From: Flavobacteriaceae bacterium
GTDB taxonomy: Bacteria; Bacteroidota; Bacteroidia; Flavobacteriales; Flavobacteriaceae
NCBI GenBank assembly: GCA_028281065.1
Contig: JANQKN010000049.1
Span: 1-40,872, forward strand
Direction of reading: 5' to 3'
Length of the DNA: 40,872 nucleotides
Shown here: piece by piece, positions 1 through 8,600 of the stretch
How positions within the stretch are numbered: position 1 is the first letter of the stretch
Layout of the letters: each line of letters opens with the position of its first letter
Made by a program: the position numbers and the translations under genes
The notes under the pieces: model-generated
Database searches by the model: none
Seen by the model: only the letters and a program-made list of their open reading frames with translations
Told to the model about the DNA's origin: nothing

Positions 1-2
1 AT

Positions 3-446
3 ATGTATACAAGAATACTATCTATAATAGCTATTGTATTAAGTTGCAGTTGCAATACGGGCACAACACAAACCAATGCCCTGGTAGGAACTTATTATGT
101 CAATGATTTTTACTATTACCTAGAAGCTGGATTTGAGCTTAAAAAAGAAAAACCCAAGAATGATTTTATACTCTATACCTTCAATTTCAAGGAAAATGGG
201 GAGATTGTTTTTAAAGACCTCACAAAAATGTATGATTGTGGTAATGGTGTATTTTCAATTGACAAAGGATTCTGGAAAGCCAAAGAGAATGGTGTTTATG
301 AGTTGATCTTTGAAGGGGAGTATGCGTTGGAGTCCAGATTTCAAACAGCATCCGAATACACCATAGTCCCTATGAAGAATGGAAACCTAAAAATGAAGCT
401 TCAAAAAGTTTTAAAAAATGAAAAGAGATCGTATTGGGAATTATAA
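3..446 (+). CDS. hypothetical lipoprotein
   Basis: A 147-residue protein that I do not recognise. The N-terminus is a short hydrophobic segment ending in a Cys pair (residues 15 and 17, context LSCSC), which fits a lipoprotein signal peptide with acylation at one of them. The rest is polar and rich in Lys, Glu and aromatic residues, as in small periplasmic or outer-membrane-attached proteins of Bacteroidota. The ATG lies only two bases from the window edge, so an upstream start cannot be excluded, but the signal peptide directly after it makes it a sensible start. The next gene starts 60 bp downstream on the same strand and is also a small exported protein, so the two may be co-transcribed. 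Confidence 0.6.
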   Translation: MYTRILSIIAIVLSCSCNTGTTQTNALVGTYYVNDFYYYLEAGFELKKEKPKNDFILYTFNFKENGEIVFKDLTKMYDCGNGVFSIDKGFWKAKENGVYELIFEGEYALESRFQTASEYTIVPMKNGNLKMKLQKVLKNEKRSYWEL

Positions 447-506
447 AGCAACGTATTAGCAATCATCTTCGTTAAAGTGATATCTTCAAGTAAAATTTAC
501 ATACCA

Positions 507-1001
507 ATGAAACTGGGTCCACTCTTCCTAATTATGTTTTTTACAGCCTTTACTTTTGGGCAGGATTTCCAATTACCCGAACAGGATGTAGAAGACCTAA
601 AAGCCGAAATACGGAAGCATAATGATACCGAAGAAGCCATCTACCTGTATCTTGTCGATAACTTCGATACCATAGCTAAGAAAAGGGAGGTTGTTTATCT
701 GGATTATGGTAATTATCGCATTTGCTCGTTCAATCAAGAGTTCGAAAACGACATAAACTATTCGATCGAAGAATGCAGGGAAGCTGGGGGGACATTAATT
801 TCCCTTGTACTTCCAAAAACAGATCGACAAAGCTTGGTAACTTGGATTGAAATGATCTATGAAAGTTACTCTATGGGCGAAGAGAATACTTGGGATCCCA
901 ATAAAACCAAATACGAACCCATCAATAAAGGAGTAGGTTGCTATTTTGAGATAAAAGAAACTGAAAAATATACCCTAGTCGAGAATTACTGTGGGTGCTA
1001 G
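507..1001 (+). CDS. hypothetical secreted protein
   Basis: A 164-residue protein of unknown function. I place the start at the ATG at 507 rather than the in-frame GTG at 477, because the signal peptide (MKLGPLFLIMFF through about residue 19, ending FTFG before QDFQLP) begins there. The mature part is acidic with five Cys (in RICSF, EECRE, GVGCYF and the terminal CGC), consistent with a periplasmic protein. No catalytic motif is visible. The gene follows another small exported protein. Its stop codon overlaps by four bases the end of a convergent 40-codon frame on the minus strand. Confidence 0.6.
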   Translation: MKLGPLFLIMFFTAFTFGQDFQLPEQDVEDLKAEIRKHNDTEEAIYLYLVDNFDTIAKKREVVYLDYGNYRICSFNQEFENDINYSIEECREAGGTLISLVLPKTDRQSLVTWIEMIYESYSMGEENTWDPNKTKYEPINKGVGCYFEIKETEKYTLVENYCGC

Positions 1002-1120
1002 TAAACAACCAAAAGCGTATACAACTGTATTGCCAATGCAATGGCTATGATAATAATGAAGACAGGCCTAAAGATGGGGCCCAGCCAGTTGATACGGTCA
1101 AAGAATAGAAATTTCTCCAT
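998..1120 (-). CDS. putative small single-pass membrane protein (40 aa)
   Basis: A short reading frame from an ATG at 1120 to TAG at 998 encodes 40 residues: a charged/aromatic head (MEKFLFFDRINWLGPIF), then one strongly hydrophobic stretch (residues about 20-38, rich in Ile, Ala, Leu) ending VVY. This is the pattern of a small membrane protein, with an R/P-containing interface before the helix. It fills an otherwise empty interval and is convergent with the secreted-protein gene, sharing four bases at the two stops. A TAAGTTTG sequence resembling the Bacteroidota -7 element lies five bases upstream of the ATG, but no matching -33 element is visible. There is no recognised family; the coding claim rests on composition and placement. 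Confidence 0.4.
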   Translation of the reverse strand: MEKFLFFDRINWLGPIFRPVFIIIIAIALAIQLYTLLVVY

Positions 1121-1211
1121 ACCCCAAACTTAGTATGCAGAAGGGGAAGGTAAAAATAAGGTGAGGTATCTGTGAGAAAAGGAGAGTAGAAAAAATATAC
1201 TAATTTTCTCC

Positions 1212-1853
1212 TTATTTCACCCTGGTTATCGTTAACCCATCCCGTATGGGAAGCAATACGGTTTCCAACTTAGGATGGTTGTTCAAAGCCTTGTTATACT
1301 CCAACAACACCTGCGTATCCACATCATCTGGAGCCACTTTTTCCACTACTTTTCCACTCCAAAGCACATTGTCGCTTAAGATCACCGCACCCGAAGGCAA
1401 TACGGGCAACAATAGCTCTAGGTAGTTGAGGTAATTGCGCTTGTCCGCATCGATAAACACCAAGTCGAAAGTAGTATCCAATTGGGGGATGATCTCCAAG
1501 GCATTACCCAAATGTTGAACAATACGATCGCCATAACCCGAAAGGTCGAAGTACTTGCGTTGCAGGTCAAACAATTCTTCGTTAATGTCTATGGTGTGCA
1601 GTGTGCCTTCCTTTTGCATGCCTTCGGCCAAGCATAGCGCCGAATAGCCTGTATAGGTACCTATTTCCAAGATATGTTTGGGATTTACCAACTTGGCAAG
1701 CATGCTCAGTACCCGCCCTTGAAAATGCCCACTCAGCATTCGGGGCGCCAGTACCTTTTGCCAGGTTTCGCGGGAGAGTTGTTGTAACAATTCAGGTTCC
1801 GGTTGCGAATGGGCTACAGCGTAATTGTCTATATTTTCAGGAAGGAAATTCAT
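1212..1853 (-). CDS. class I SAM-dependent O-methyltransferase (COMT-like)
   Basis: A 213-residue O-methyltransferase of family 3 (caffeoyl-CoA/catechol OMT type), a soluble cytoplasmic enzyme transferring methyl from SAM to a hydroxyl, usually a catechol and Mg-dependent. SAM motif I is ILEIGTYTGYSAL (residues about 61-73). The motif around residues 132-138 (VFIDADK) supplies the metal-binding Asp residues typical of the family, and a Glu/Asp after the second strand (HTIDINEE) binds the ribose. I use the ATG at 1853; an ATG at 1874 would add seven residues and is less like the family. The length is normal for bacterial members. The substrate is unknown. A small membrane-protein gene lies upstream, probably separated by a terminator. 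Confidence 0.85.
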   Translation of the reverse strand: MNFLPENIDNYAVAHSQPEPELLQQLSRETWQKVLAPRMLSGHFQGRVLSMLAKLVNPKHILEIGTYTGYSALCLAEGMQKEGTLHTIDINEELFDLQRKYFDLSGYGDRIVQHLGNALEIIPQLDTTFDLVFIDADKRNYLNYLELLLPVLPSGAVILSDNVLWSGKVVEKVAPDDVDTQVLLEYNKALNNHPKLETVLLPIRDGLTITRVK

Positions 1854-1863
1854 AATAAAAAAT

Positions 1864-1897
1864 AAGCTCCACAATGTTACTAAAATTTGCGGAGCTT
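1864..1897 (-). terminator. possible terminator after the 72-aa membrane protein gene
   Basis: Inverted repeat AAGCTCC (1864-1870) and GGAGCTT (1891-1897) with a 20-nt loop. On the minus strand it follows the stop at 1925 and is succeeded by a T-rich run. The loop is long and the stem only seven pairs, so this is a moderate call. Confidence 0.4.
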
Positions 1898-1924
1898 TTG
1901 TGTGTATGTCGTTTTGTAACTAAT

Positions 1925-2143
1925 CTATTCCGAAGGGTTTTCTTCAGGGGCCTCTACTTCTTTGGCCGATCCTCCCATAAAGAAAAGGACAGCACCTACA
2001 ACAACTAATGCTATCTTAATACCCCAAGCAACGCCTTCGCCCCATTTATAAATCCATTCTAAAATAATAGGAACGCGCCCCACATAATTTAAAACAATAG
2101 CAAGAAGGCCAAACAAGGCCATGTACATACCTATTCGTCTCAT
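1925..2143 (-). CDS. small two-helix membrane protein
   Basis: A 72-residue hypothetical protein with two hydrophobic segments (about residues 5-24 and 40-57) and a short acidic C-terminal tail (EVEAPEENPSE). Small proteins of this shape are common in Flavobacteriaceae, where they are usually left as unnamed membrane proteins. The ATG at 2143 is clear. It lies 51 bp downstream of the ACMSD gene on the same strand and could be a read-through member of that operon. No motif suggests a function. Confidence 0.6.
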   Translation of the reverse strand: MRRIGMYMALFGLLAIVLNYVGRVPIILEWIYKWGEGVAWGIKIALVVVGAVLFFMGGSAKEVEAPEENPSE

Positions 2144-2194
2144 AAAAATTTAATTTGGTTGATATTCCTTAAAGATAGGAAAATAAAGGAGGGG

Positions 2195-3283
2195 CTAGCT
2201 TCCTAAGATGCGCTTTTTCATTTTTTCCTTGGCAACTTCATCATTTCCGTGCAGCCATTGCAGTACATTGTCCTCCCACATGGCATCGCAATCTTCCTGG
2301 GTTACGATATCTCGTTCCTTGGCGAGGTCTAGGATCTTCCCAGGATAGGAAGATTGGGGCGCACTTTCCATTTCACCCAAAGGATACGGATCGTCCAAGC
2401 CCATAAGGACCTGTTCCGTGCCTTGGTTTTCTATCAATAACTTTAACGAACCTGTATCGTGCACCAAGGTGTCGAAAAAGATGTTTTTGTGTCCAACGGC
2501 TTTTCGGGGGTGCTGCTTGCCTTCGAACAAATCGGGGCGTCCATCGAACCCTTGGATACGTCTCCCAAGGTTGATCTGAGCCAACTGTCCTCCGTGGGCA
2601 AAACAGGTTCGCATGTTGGGGTATTTGTCGGCATAACCATTAAGCGTCAAGAAATGGTATGCATCTGCACACTGCGCCAACATCCAGATAAGGTGAAAAC
2701 GCCAAGCGGTATTTTCCAGTTTTATGAACTTTTCCCCGTCGTAGGGATGTACCTCTATTGCCAAGTTGTATTTGCTGGCCAGTTCGAAAATAGGCTCGTT
2801 TTCCTCATCAAAAATACAACGCCAAGTACCAATCGTATCCATGTAGTGTGTAGGCAAGCACAGCAGGCTCATACCTAATTCCTCCACACAGCGTTCTATT
2901 TCCCAAAGTGCCCCGCGAACAAAGCCGGGATGCACTACAAACCCACAAGTAAACTTAGATGGGTGATCGTGTTGTATACGGGCATTAAAATCGTTCTGAA
3001 ACCGCAATGCCTGCTTCATTTCCTCCAACCGAAGCCCGTTCCCATACAATTGCGACAAATTGAGAACCACGGCGTGGTCTAGGTCGTATTTGTCCATCCA
3101 CTCCAACTTCTCGTTCAGGAAAAAACTGGAATCCGTTACAGGGCGTTTCCAATCTTTCTGAAGCATGAACTTACGGTCTTTGTCTACCCAAAAAATACCT
3201 TTGTCCTGCATAAACTGCGGGATTTCCTCGGGATAGGGAAGAAGGTGGGAGTGACCGTTTATTCGAAGTTTCTTTTGCGCCAT
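2195..3283 (-). CDS. amidohydrolase, 2-amino-3-carboxymuconate-6-semialdehyde decarboxylase (ACMSD)
   Basis: A 362-residue amidohydrolase-superfamily protein. The N-terminal metal motif HSH is at residues 11-13 (context NGHSHLLP). Later candidate metal ligands are the His in IEVHPYDG and in CFAHGGQ, and the Asp in MGLDDPYPLGE. These fit the zinc-dependent ACMSD family, which decarboxylates 2-amino-3-carboxymuconate semialdehyde and diverts tryptophan carbon away from quinolinate/NAD. It is slightly longer than the usual family length of roughly 335. Context with kynureninase, KMO, an aminomuconate semialdehyde dehydrogenase and a RidA deaminase strongly supports the assignment. It is separated from the rest of the cluster by a 117-bp gap carrying a palindromic repeat, so it may have its own promoter or reduced expression. 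Confidence 0.85.
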   Translation of the reverse strand: MAQKKLRINGHSHLLPYPEEIPQFMQDKGIFWVDKDRKFMLQKDWKRPVTDSSFFLNEKLEWMDKYDLDHAVVLNLSQLYGNGLRLEEMKQALRFQNDFNARIQHDHPSKFTCGFVVHPGFVRGALWEIERCVEELGMSLLCLPTHYMDTIGTWRCIFDEENEPIFELASKYNLAIEVHPYDGEKFIKLENTAWRFHLIWMLAQCADAYHFLTLNGYADKYPNMRTCFAHGGQLAQINLGRRIQGFDGRPDLFEGKQHPRKAVGHKNIFFDTLVHDTGSLKLLIENQGTEQVLMGLDDPYPLGEMESAPQSSYPGKILDLAKERDIVTQEDCDAMWEDNVLQWLHGNDEVAKEKMKKRILGS

Positions 3284-3310
3284 GGAGTTGGGTTTTGCTA
3301 GTTATGTTAT

Positions 3311-3388
3311 GGGCGTGACCCTCTTTCGCTAAAGCTTCAGCGGGTCGGGCTTTCGCTACTACACGGTAGTTGGCTCAATCCCTCACGC
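3311..3388. repeat. REP-like palindromic repeat
   Basis: A 78-bp element bounded by GCGTGA (3313-3318) and its complement TCACGC (3383-3388). It contains two internal hairpins: 3327-3342 (CGCT..AGCG around AAGCTT, one mismatch) and 3358-3370 (ACTAC/GTAGT with a 3-nt loop). It lies in the only sizeable gap of the kynurenine cluster. From memory it resembles a dispersed non-coding palindromic element common in Flavobacteriaceae genomes. I found no second copy in this window. Confidence 0.6.
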
Positions 3389-3400
3389 AATCCGATAAAG

Positions 3401-4186
3401 TTACAAACTTTTTGTGCGTCCGCCATCAACGGGCAAGTTAATTCCACTTATGTAGCCTGCGGCGGGGCTTACCAAGAAAGCAACGGCATTGGCTACTTCC
3501 TCTGGAGCGGCAAAACGTCGGGCAGGAACCAGATTTTTCATAAAAGCTACTGCTTCGTCTTCTGTTTTATTCATTTTACGGGCAGCATTGGCAACAATAT
3601 CGTCCAAGCGATCCGTTGCCGTAAAGCCAGGCAACACATTGTTTACCGTAATACCATGGGGTCCCAATTCGTTGGCTAGGGTTTTGCTCCAGTTGGCCAC
3701 GGCACCACGTATGGTGTTGCTAACCCCCAAACCGTCTATGGGTTGCTTTACCGATGTGGAGATAATATTGATAATACGACCGTACCCTTCCTGCTGCATC
3801 CCGGGAACCACGCTTTGCACCAAAATCTGGTTGCAAACCAAATGCATTCTAAAAGCATTTTCGAACTCGGCCACTTCGGCAGCGTAAATACTGCCTCCCT
3901 TTGGGCCACCCGTATTATTTATAAGGATGTGATAATTTTTCTGAAGGGTGGCATTCAGTAAGGTTTCCTTCAATTTGGCAGGTTCGCTAAAGTCCGCTAC
4001 CAAATAGTCGTGTTGCTGTCCCTTTTCCGAAGGAAGTTCGGCAAGGACACTTTTCAGTTTTTCTTCGTTTCTAGCTACCAAGGTAATGGTAGCACCCATT
4101 TGGGCCATTTGCATAGCAGAAGCTTTACCAATTCCGGCACTACTTCCGCAAACCAAAGCATTTTTATGGGTAAGGTCTAAATTCAT
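3401..4186 (-). CDS. SDR-family oxidoreductase with non-canonical active site
   Basis: A 261-residue short-chain dehydrogenase/reductase with a normal Rossmann start (GSSAGIG, residues 14-20), the INNTGG motif near residues 89-94, and the C-terminal SGINLPVDGG typical of FabG-like proteins. The active-site Ser is present (Ser143). By aligning the surrounding helix, the usual YxxxK catalytic pair is replaced by Ser156 and Arg160 (SNTIR). This places it with the atypical FabG-like SDRs rather than ordinary ketoacyl reductases. It ends two codons' distance from the aldehyde dehydrogenase and belongs to the same operon, so a role in aminomuconate processing is inferred. The exact reaction is unknown. 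Confidence 0.75.
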   Translation of the reverse strand: MNLDLTHKNALVCGSSAGIGKASAMQMAQMGATITLVARNEEKLKSVLAELPSEKGQQHDYLVADFSEPAKLKETLLNATLQKNYHILINNTGGPKGGSIYAAEVAEFENAFRMHLVCNQILVQSVVPGMQQEGYGRIINIISTSVKQPIDGLGVSNTIRGAVANWSKTLANELGPHGITVNNVLPGFTATDRLDDIVANAARKMNKTEDEAVAFMKNLVPARRFAAPEEVANAVAFLVSPAAGYISGINLPVDGGRTKSL

Positions 4187-4188
4187 CT

Positions 4189-5637
4189 TTATGATTCGTT
4201 ATAGGTAATACATACATTTTTGGGTTCGGTAAAGAAGCGTAGCGCTTCAAAACCACCTTCGCGGCCTACACCACTGGCTTTTACACCGCCAAATGGAGTG
4301 CGTAGATCACGATTGAGCCAGGTATTGACCCAAACGATCCCTGCTTCCAGTTTTTTGGAAATACGCATGGTGCGGTCCAAATCACTGCTCCATAAGGTAG
4401 CGGACAGACCGTATTTTACGTCGTTGGACAAAGCAATGGCTTCTTTTTCGTCTTTAAAGGTAACGATGGTTACTACAGGGCCAAATACTTCTTCTTGCTG
4501 AATGGTACATTGGTTGGAATCTACTTCGATAACCGTAGGTTCCACGTAGTATCCCTTCTCATAACCCGCTACGGTAACTTGTTTGCCACCGTGAAGGATT
4601 CTCCCTCCCTCTTGTTGGGCGATATTTATATAAGAAAGTACTTTTTCCATATGTGGTTTAGAAACCAAGGCTCCTAAGTTGGTGTCCGATTCCATGGGGT
4701 TACCCACCTTTAACTGGGATACTTTTTCTACAAAGTCCTTTTTGAATTTTTCTGCAATAGATTCCTCCACATAAATCCTACTTCCGCAAAGACAGATCTG
4801 CCCTTGGTTGGCAAAGGAGGATTTTACGGTTACGGCCAACATCTTCTCGTAATTGCAATCGGCAAAGATGAGGTTGGGGTTTTTTCCACCCAACTCTAAC
4901 GATAGTTTTTTGAACATAGGAGCTGCCGTTCTAGCCAAATGCTCCCCTGTTTTGGTGCCTCCCGTAAAGGAAATGGCTTTAATATTGGGATGTTCTACAA
5001 TGGCCTGACCTGCACTGGGACCCGTGCCATGTACAATGTTAAGGACCCCTTTAGGCAGTCCAGCTTTGGTAAGGATTTCACCCAATAAATAAGCTGTCAT
5101 AGGAGTAACCTCACTGGGTTTAGCCACCACACAATTACCCGCTGCAATTGCAGGAGCCACCTTCCAGGTAAAGAGATAGAGGGGAAGATTCCAAGGGGAA
5201 ATACATCCCACCACGCCTATGGGTTGCCGTAATGTAAAATTCATGGTATTCCTACCCACACTTTCGTGCGCCTCGCTGGCAAACTGGGTAATGGCATTGC
5301 CAAAGAAACGGAAATTGGCACTGGCACGAGGAATATCCACAGCTTTGGCCAAGGACAATGGTTTCCCGTTGTCTTTGGATTCTGCTTCTGCCAAACGATC
5401 CAAATTGTTTTCAATAAGATCAGCGATTTTTAGCAGGATACGGCTTCGTTCCTCGATCGGGGTTTGGGACCAAGCTGAAAAGGCATCTTTGGCGGCTTCG
5501 TAAGCTTGTTGAATGTCTTGCGAAGTACTTTCGGCTATTTGCGAATAGACTTCTCCCGTGCTGGGATTGTAATTATCGATCCATTGTCCTTCCGTTGGAT
5601 CGCAATAACTGCCGTTTATGTAGTTGCTTATTTTCAA
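4189..5637 (-). CDS. aldehyde dehydrogenase, probable 2-aminomuconic semialdehyde dehydrogenase
   Basis: A 482-residue NAD-dependent aldehyde dehydrogenase of full length. Key residues are visible: Asn150 in SPWNLP, the cofactor loop FTGGTKTGE (about 224-232), general base Glu248 in LELGGKNP, and catalytic Cys282 in GQICLCGSR. The signature around the Cys matches the hydroxymuconic/aminomuconic semialdehyde branch. In this cluster the expected reaction is 2-aminomuconate semialdehyde to 2-aminomuconate, directly after ACMSD. The start appears to be TTG at 5637 (KISNYINGSY follows); no ATG lies nearby in frame. The stop is two bases from the SDR start, so the pair is co-translated. Confidence 0.88.
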   Translation of the reverse strand: MKISNYINGSYCDPTEGQWIDNYNPSTGEVYSQIAESTSQDIQQAYEAAKDAFSAWSQTPIEERSRILLKIADLIENNLDRLAEAESKDNGKPLSLAKAVDIPRASANFRFFGNAITQFASEAHESVGRNTMNFTLRQPIGVVGCISPWNLPLYLFTWKVAPAIAAGNCVVAKPSEVTPMTAYLLGEILTKAGLPKGVLNIVHGTGPSAGQAIVEHPNIKAISFTGGTKTGEHLARTAAPMFKKLSLELGGKNPNLIFADCNYEKMLAVTVKSSFANQGQICLCGSRIYVEESIAEKFKKDFVEKVSQLKVGNPMESDTNLGALVSKPHMEKVLSYINIAQQEGGRILHGGKQVTVAGYEKGYYVEPTVIEVDSNQCTIQQEEVFGPVVTIVTFKDEKEAIALSNDVKYGLSATLWSSDLDRTMRISKKLEAGIVWVNTWLNRDLRTPFGGVKASGVGREGGFEALRFFTEPKNVCITYNES

Positions 5638-5645
5638 AACTGAAA

Positions 5646-6773
5646 TTATTTTTTGGTAAGCAGTTTTTCTGCCTTGTTATCTAAAACATATATGACCGCT
5701 TTTTTCATGTCTTCGTATTCAAAATCTTCCTGAAACCAAATCCCCCAATTATAATGTGTTCCTTCATAATCTGTCCCTAACACATACTTGGCTTCATCCA
5801 TTTGAATGGCAAAGGGGGAATTCTCCGACTGGATTTTTAATTGAATGTTGTTGTTTTCATCCAATAAATAAAATAGGTGTTTGTAGTAGAGTTCTCCGTC
5901 TCCTTCTTCGTAGCGTTCAAAAACCTGAACCAATTGGTCATTCCAACGAAATTGATCGAAACAGAACATATCTCTTAGATAGCCTTCCATAAGCCCTTCT
6001 TTTTGGGCGTCATACATTTTCTTCTTCAAAGGTGCTGCTTTGTCGTACTCCTTTTTTCCGTAATACACCTGTATGAGCTTGGATATAGCATGGTAATCTA
6101 AGGGAGTTACTTCCAATAACTCCAGATAGGCACTTTCTGCTTTGTCGTAGTTCTGGTTCAAAAACTCGTACAGGCCTATATTGTAAAGAGCGGTTATATA
6201 GGATTGTGAATCCCTTGTTACATTGTCCTTGGACTGATAAAAGGCCTCCAAGGCTTTTTCGGGTTGGTTTGTCTTAGCATAAATCTGCGGGATCATGGCA
6301 AAAGCCCTTTCTGAAGGATTTTCACGTTTAACGGAGGTTTGGTAGGCGTCCATGGCTTTCCCGTAATCCTGTATACTTGAGTATACATCACCTAAGGCAC
6401 TATAATAATGTGTGTTCGTAGAATCCAATTGTATTGCCTTTTGTATTAGGGGAATGGCTTCATTAAACTTTTCTGAATAGGTGGTTACCTTTCCTTTTAT
6501 AAAATAGGCATCGGCATTGTTTTCGTCCTCTTTAAGTGCCAAATCCATAAACTTAAGACAATTGGGATCATCTTCTTTCATATAGTAAGCCATCCCAACG
6601 TAGTAAAGGGCTTTGGAGGAATATCCTTCAATATCTTGCGCATATTTGGAGATGACTTCGTCATACTTTTCGAGGACATAAGCCTGTTCTATTTCTTCCC
6701 CCAATGTGTCTTGTGCATATACAAGAGAGCCGCAGAGTAAAAAAAACAGGTATAGGTAATGGATTCTTTTCAT
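5646..6773 (-). CDS. secreted TPR-repeat protein
   Basis: A 375-residue protein with a clear signal peptide (hydrophobic core residues 5-20, cleavage probably after VYA) followed by several tetratricopeptide repeats between about residues 30 and 250. These show the usual alternating small/aromatic pattern, for example YYVGMAYY and YYSALGDVY. The C-terminal 100 residues are not repeat-like. TPRs mediate protein-protein contacts; it is probably periplasmic. It sits inside the kynurenine cluster, one base from the RidA stop and eight from the ALDH start, an unusual place for an exported scaffold. No enzymatic motif is visible. Confidence 0.75.
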   Translation of the reverse strand: MKRIHYLYLFFLLCGSLVYAQDTLGEEIEQAYVLEKYDEVISKYAQDIEGYSSKALYYVGMAYYMKEDDPNCLKFMDLALKEDENNADAYFIKGKVTTYSEKFNEAIPLIQKAIQLDSTNTHYYSALGDVYSSIQDYGKAMDAYQTSVKRENPSERAFAMIPQIYAKTNQPEKALEAFYQSKDNVTRDSQSYITALYNIGLYEFLNQNYDKAESAYLELLEVTPLDYHAISKLIQVYYGKKEYDKAAPLKKKMYDAQKEGLMEGYLRDMFCFDQFRWNDQLVQVFERYEEGDGELYYKHLFYLLDENNNIQLKIQSENSPFAIQMDEAKYVLGTDYEGTHYNWGIWFQEDFEYEDMKKAVIYVLDNKAEKLLTKK

Positions 6774-6774
6774 A

Positions 6775-7197
6775 TTAAAGTGGTTTATAAGCCATGGCTT
6801 TGATTTCTACCACTAAATAGGGATGAGGTAGTTGGTGTACGGCAACGGTGGTTCGGGCGGGCCCTGTTTCCTTGTTGAAATATTCAGCATACACTTCGTT
6901 ATAGCCTGCAAAGTCGTTCATATTTACCAAAAAGCTGGTAACATCCACCACATCTTCCAATGTAGCACCTTCGGTAGCCAGATAGTCTTTAATGTTTTCC
7001 AAAACGGCACGGGTTTGCTCCCTAATGTCCAAGCGCATGGTAGACATTTCGTCCACTTGATGTACCCCTGCAAAAGTATTGTCGGGCAAACGGGAACTGG
7101 TTCCACTTATAAATATAAAATCGCCCACCCGTTTTACATGGGGATAGGCACCCCTTGGGGTGGCTTTGCCTTCTACTAGTCTGCTTTTATTACTCAT
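6775..7197 (-). CDS. RidA-family protein, probable 2-aminomuconate deaminase
   Basis: A 140-residue RidA/YjgF-family protein of typical length. The conserved Arg (GPARTTVAV) and the C-terminal Glu (VVEIKAMA) that bind the enamine/imine substrate are present, as is the ISGTSSR strand motif. In this operon the likely role is hydrolytic deamination of 2-aminomuconate to 4-oxalocrotonate, the step after the aldehyde dehydrogenase. Generic enamine deaminase activity is the alternative. It lies two bases downstream of the KMO stop, indicating one transcript. Confidence 0.85.
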   Translation of the reverse strand: MSNKSRLVEGKATPRGAYPHVKRVGDFIFISGTSSRLPDNTFAGVHQVDEMSTMRLDIREQTRAVLENIKDYLATEGATLEDVVDVTSFLVNMNDFAGYNEVYAEYFNKETGPARTTVAVHQLPHPYLVVEIKAMAYKPL

Positions 7198-7199
7198 GC

Positions 7200-8600
7200 T
7201 TATGATAGGTTATGGGCTACTTCGTCATCGTGAAGTATGTCCTGGGTTTCTTTTTGTACGATTTCTAATTTTTCCCGAAGGGTCATGCTGTCGGGTAGTT
7301 TTCCATCAGCCAATAAGTTAAGGATGGCCTTGTCCTGTGCCCTTCCTTGCGTCATGGCTTGGTGATAACTTAGGTCTTCGTTAAAGGTAACCAACGAGTA
7401 CTTGCTGGAGTATTCGGTTGGGAATTCGGTTTCGAAAGCAATTTCCAGCTTTCTCTTTTGCTGAAACAATGGGCTCGCTGTATGTTCTTTCATCTCGTGG
7501 AAGTTATCCACGGCTAGGTCGGCAATGGCATCGGTGTCCTTTTTGCGTACGTTTTCGTAGGCTTTGAATACAGTATCCCAATCGCCTTCGTGTTGATCCA
7601 ATACTTCATCGAACACTACTACATCTTCAAAAGAAGCATTCATCCCCTGTCCGTAGAACGGAACTATTGCATGGGCGGCATCGCCCATGACCAGGGTCTT
7701 TCCGTAGCTGCTCCAAGGGGAACATTTTATGGTGCCCAAAGGACCGGTAGGGTTTTCAAAAAACTCTTCGACCAAGTTGGGCATGAGTGCTACCGCATCG
7801 GGGTATTCTTTGTTGAAATATTCCAACACCTTTTCGGCAGTGGTTAGGTTGTCGAAACCGTAATCGCTGTTGGCATAGGGAAGGAAAAGGGTAACGGTAA
7901 AGCTTCCATCCAAGTTGGGAAGGGCAATGAGCATGTCTTCGCCTCTAGGCCAAATGTGCAAAGCGCCTTTGTGGGTTCTATAGCCTCCATCTTCGGTGGC
8001 GGGAATGGTAATCTCCTTATAACCATGCGTGAGCCATTGCTGAGAAAAACTGAAGAGGAACTTTTTATGTTCGAACAGGCTCTTCCGTACGGCCGATCCT
8101 GCTCCATCAGTTCCCAGAACAATATCTCCAGAGTAGGTTACCCTTTCCTTGGTTTCGTAATCGTAAAAGGTGGCAGATCCCTTTTCCAGATCGACGTTTT
8201 CGCAACCTTTATTGAAAATGATCTCTACATTGGGCATTTTTTCGGCTTCGTCCAACAACAGCATATTAAGTCCCGGGCGGGAAATGGAATTGATATATTC
8301 GTCCTCCCTGCCACTATAAGGGCTTAAGAAGGTATTGCCTTCTTTATCGTGGATCATTCTCCCCGTCATGGGAATACAGAGTTCTTTGGCTTGATCTTCT
8401 ACACCTGCCAATCGAAGTGCTTTTAGTCCCCTGTCGCTCAACGCAAGGTTAATGGATCGTCCTGCATCTTGTTCTATTTTGCGCAAGTCGGGACGTTTTT
8501 CCACCAGTTTTATGGTATATCCTCGTTGTGCCATGCGTAGGGCAAGCAAACTACCACAGAGTCCGGCACCTATAATGAGTATGTTTCCTTTTTCTTTCAA
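7200..8600 (-). CDS. kmo: kynurenine 3-monooxygenase
   Basis: A 466-residue FAD-dependent monooxygenase that hydroxylates kynurenine to 3-hydroxykynurenine with NADPH and O2. The FAD dinucleotide motif GAGLCG is at residues 11-16, the DGAGS motif ([10 protein letters not shown]) is mid-protein, and the flavin-binding GDAAH signature ([16 protein letters not shown]) follows at roughly residue 310. Length matches the family. The start is TTG at 8600, because no in-frame ATG precedes the FAD motif. Its start overlaps the kynureninase stop (TTGA), pointing to translational coupling of the two consecutive pathway steps. Confidence 0.92.
   Translation of the reverse strand: MKEKGNILIIGAGLCGSLLALRMAQRGYTIKLVEKRPDLRKIEQDAGRSINLALSDRGLKALRLAGVEDQAKELCIPMTGRMIHDKEGNTFLSPYSGREDEYINSISRPGLNMLLLDEAEKMPNVEIIFNKGCENVDLEKGSATFYDYETKERVTYSGDIVLGTDGAGSAVRKSLFEHKKFLFSFSQQWLTHGYKEITIPATEDGGYRTHKGALHIWPRGEDMLIALPNLDGSFTVTLFLPYANSDYGFDNLTTAEKVLEYFNKEYPDAVALMPNLVEEFFENPTGPLGTIKCSPWSSYGKTLVMGDAAHAIVPFYGQGMNASFEDVVVFDEVLDQHEGDWDTVFKAYENVRKKDTDAIADLAVDNFHEMKEHTASPLFQQKRKLEIAFETEFPTEYSSKYSLVTFNEDLSYHQAMTQGRAQDKAILNLLADGKLPDSMTLREKLEIVQKETQDILHDDEVAHNLS

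Noticed and set aside
1179-1213. AAGGAGA / TCTCCTT inverted repeat as terminator of the O-methyltransferase gene
   Set aside because: The stem overlaps the stop codon, the loop is long and the T-run is weak.
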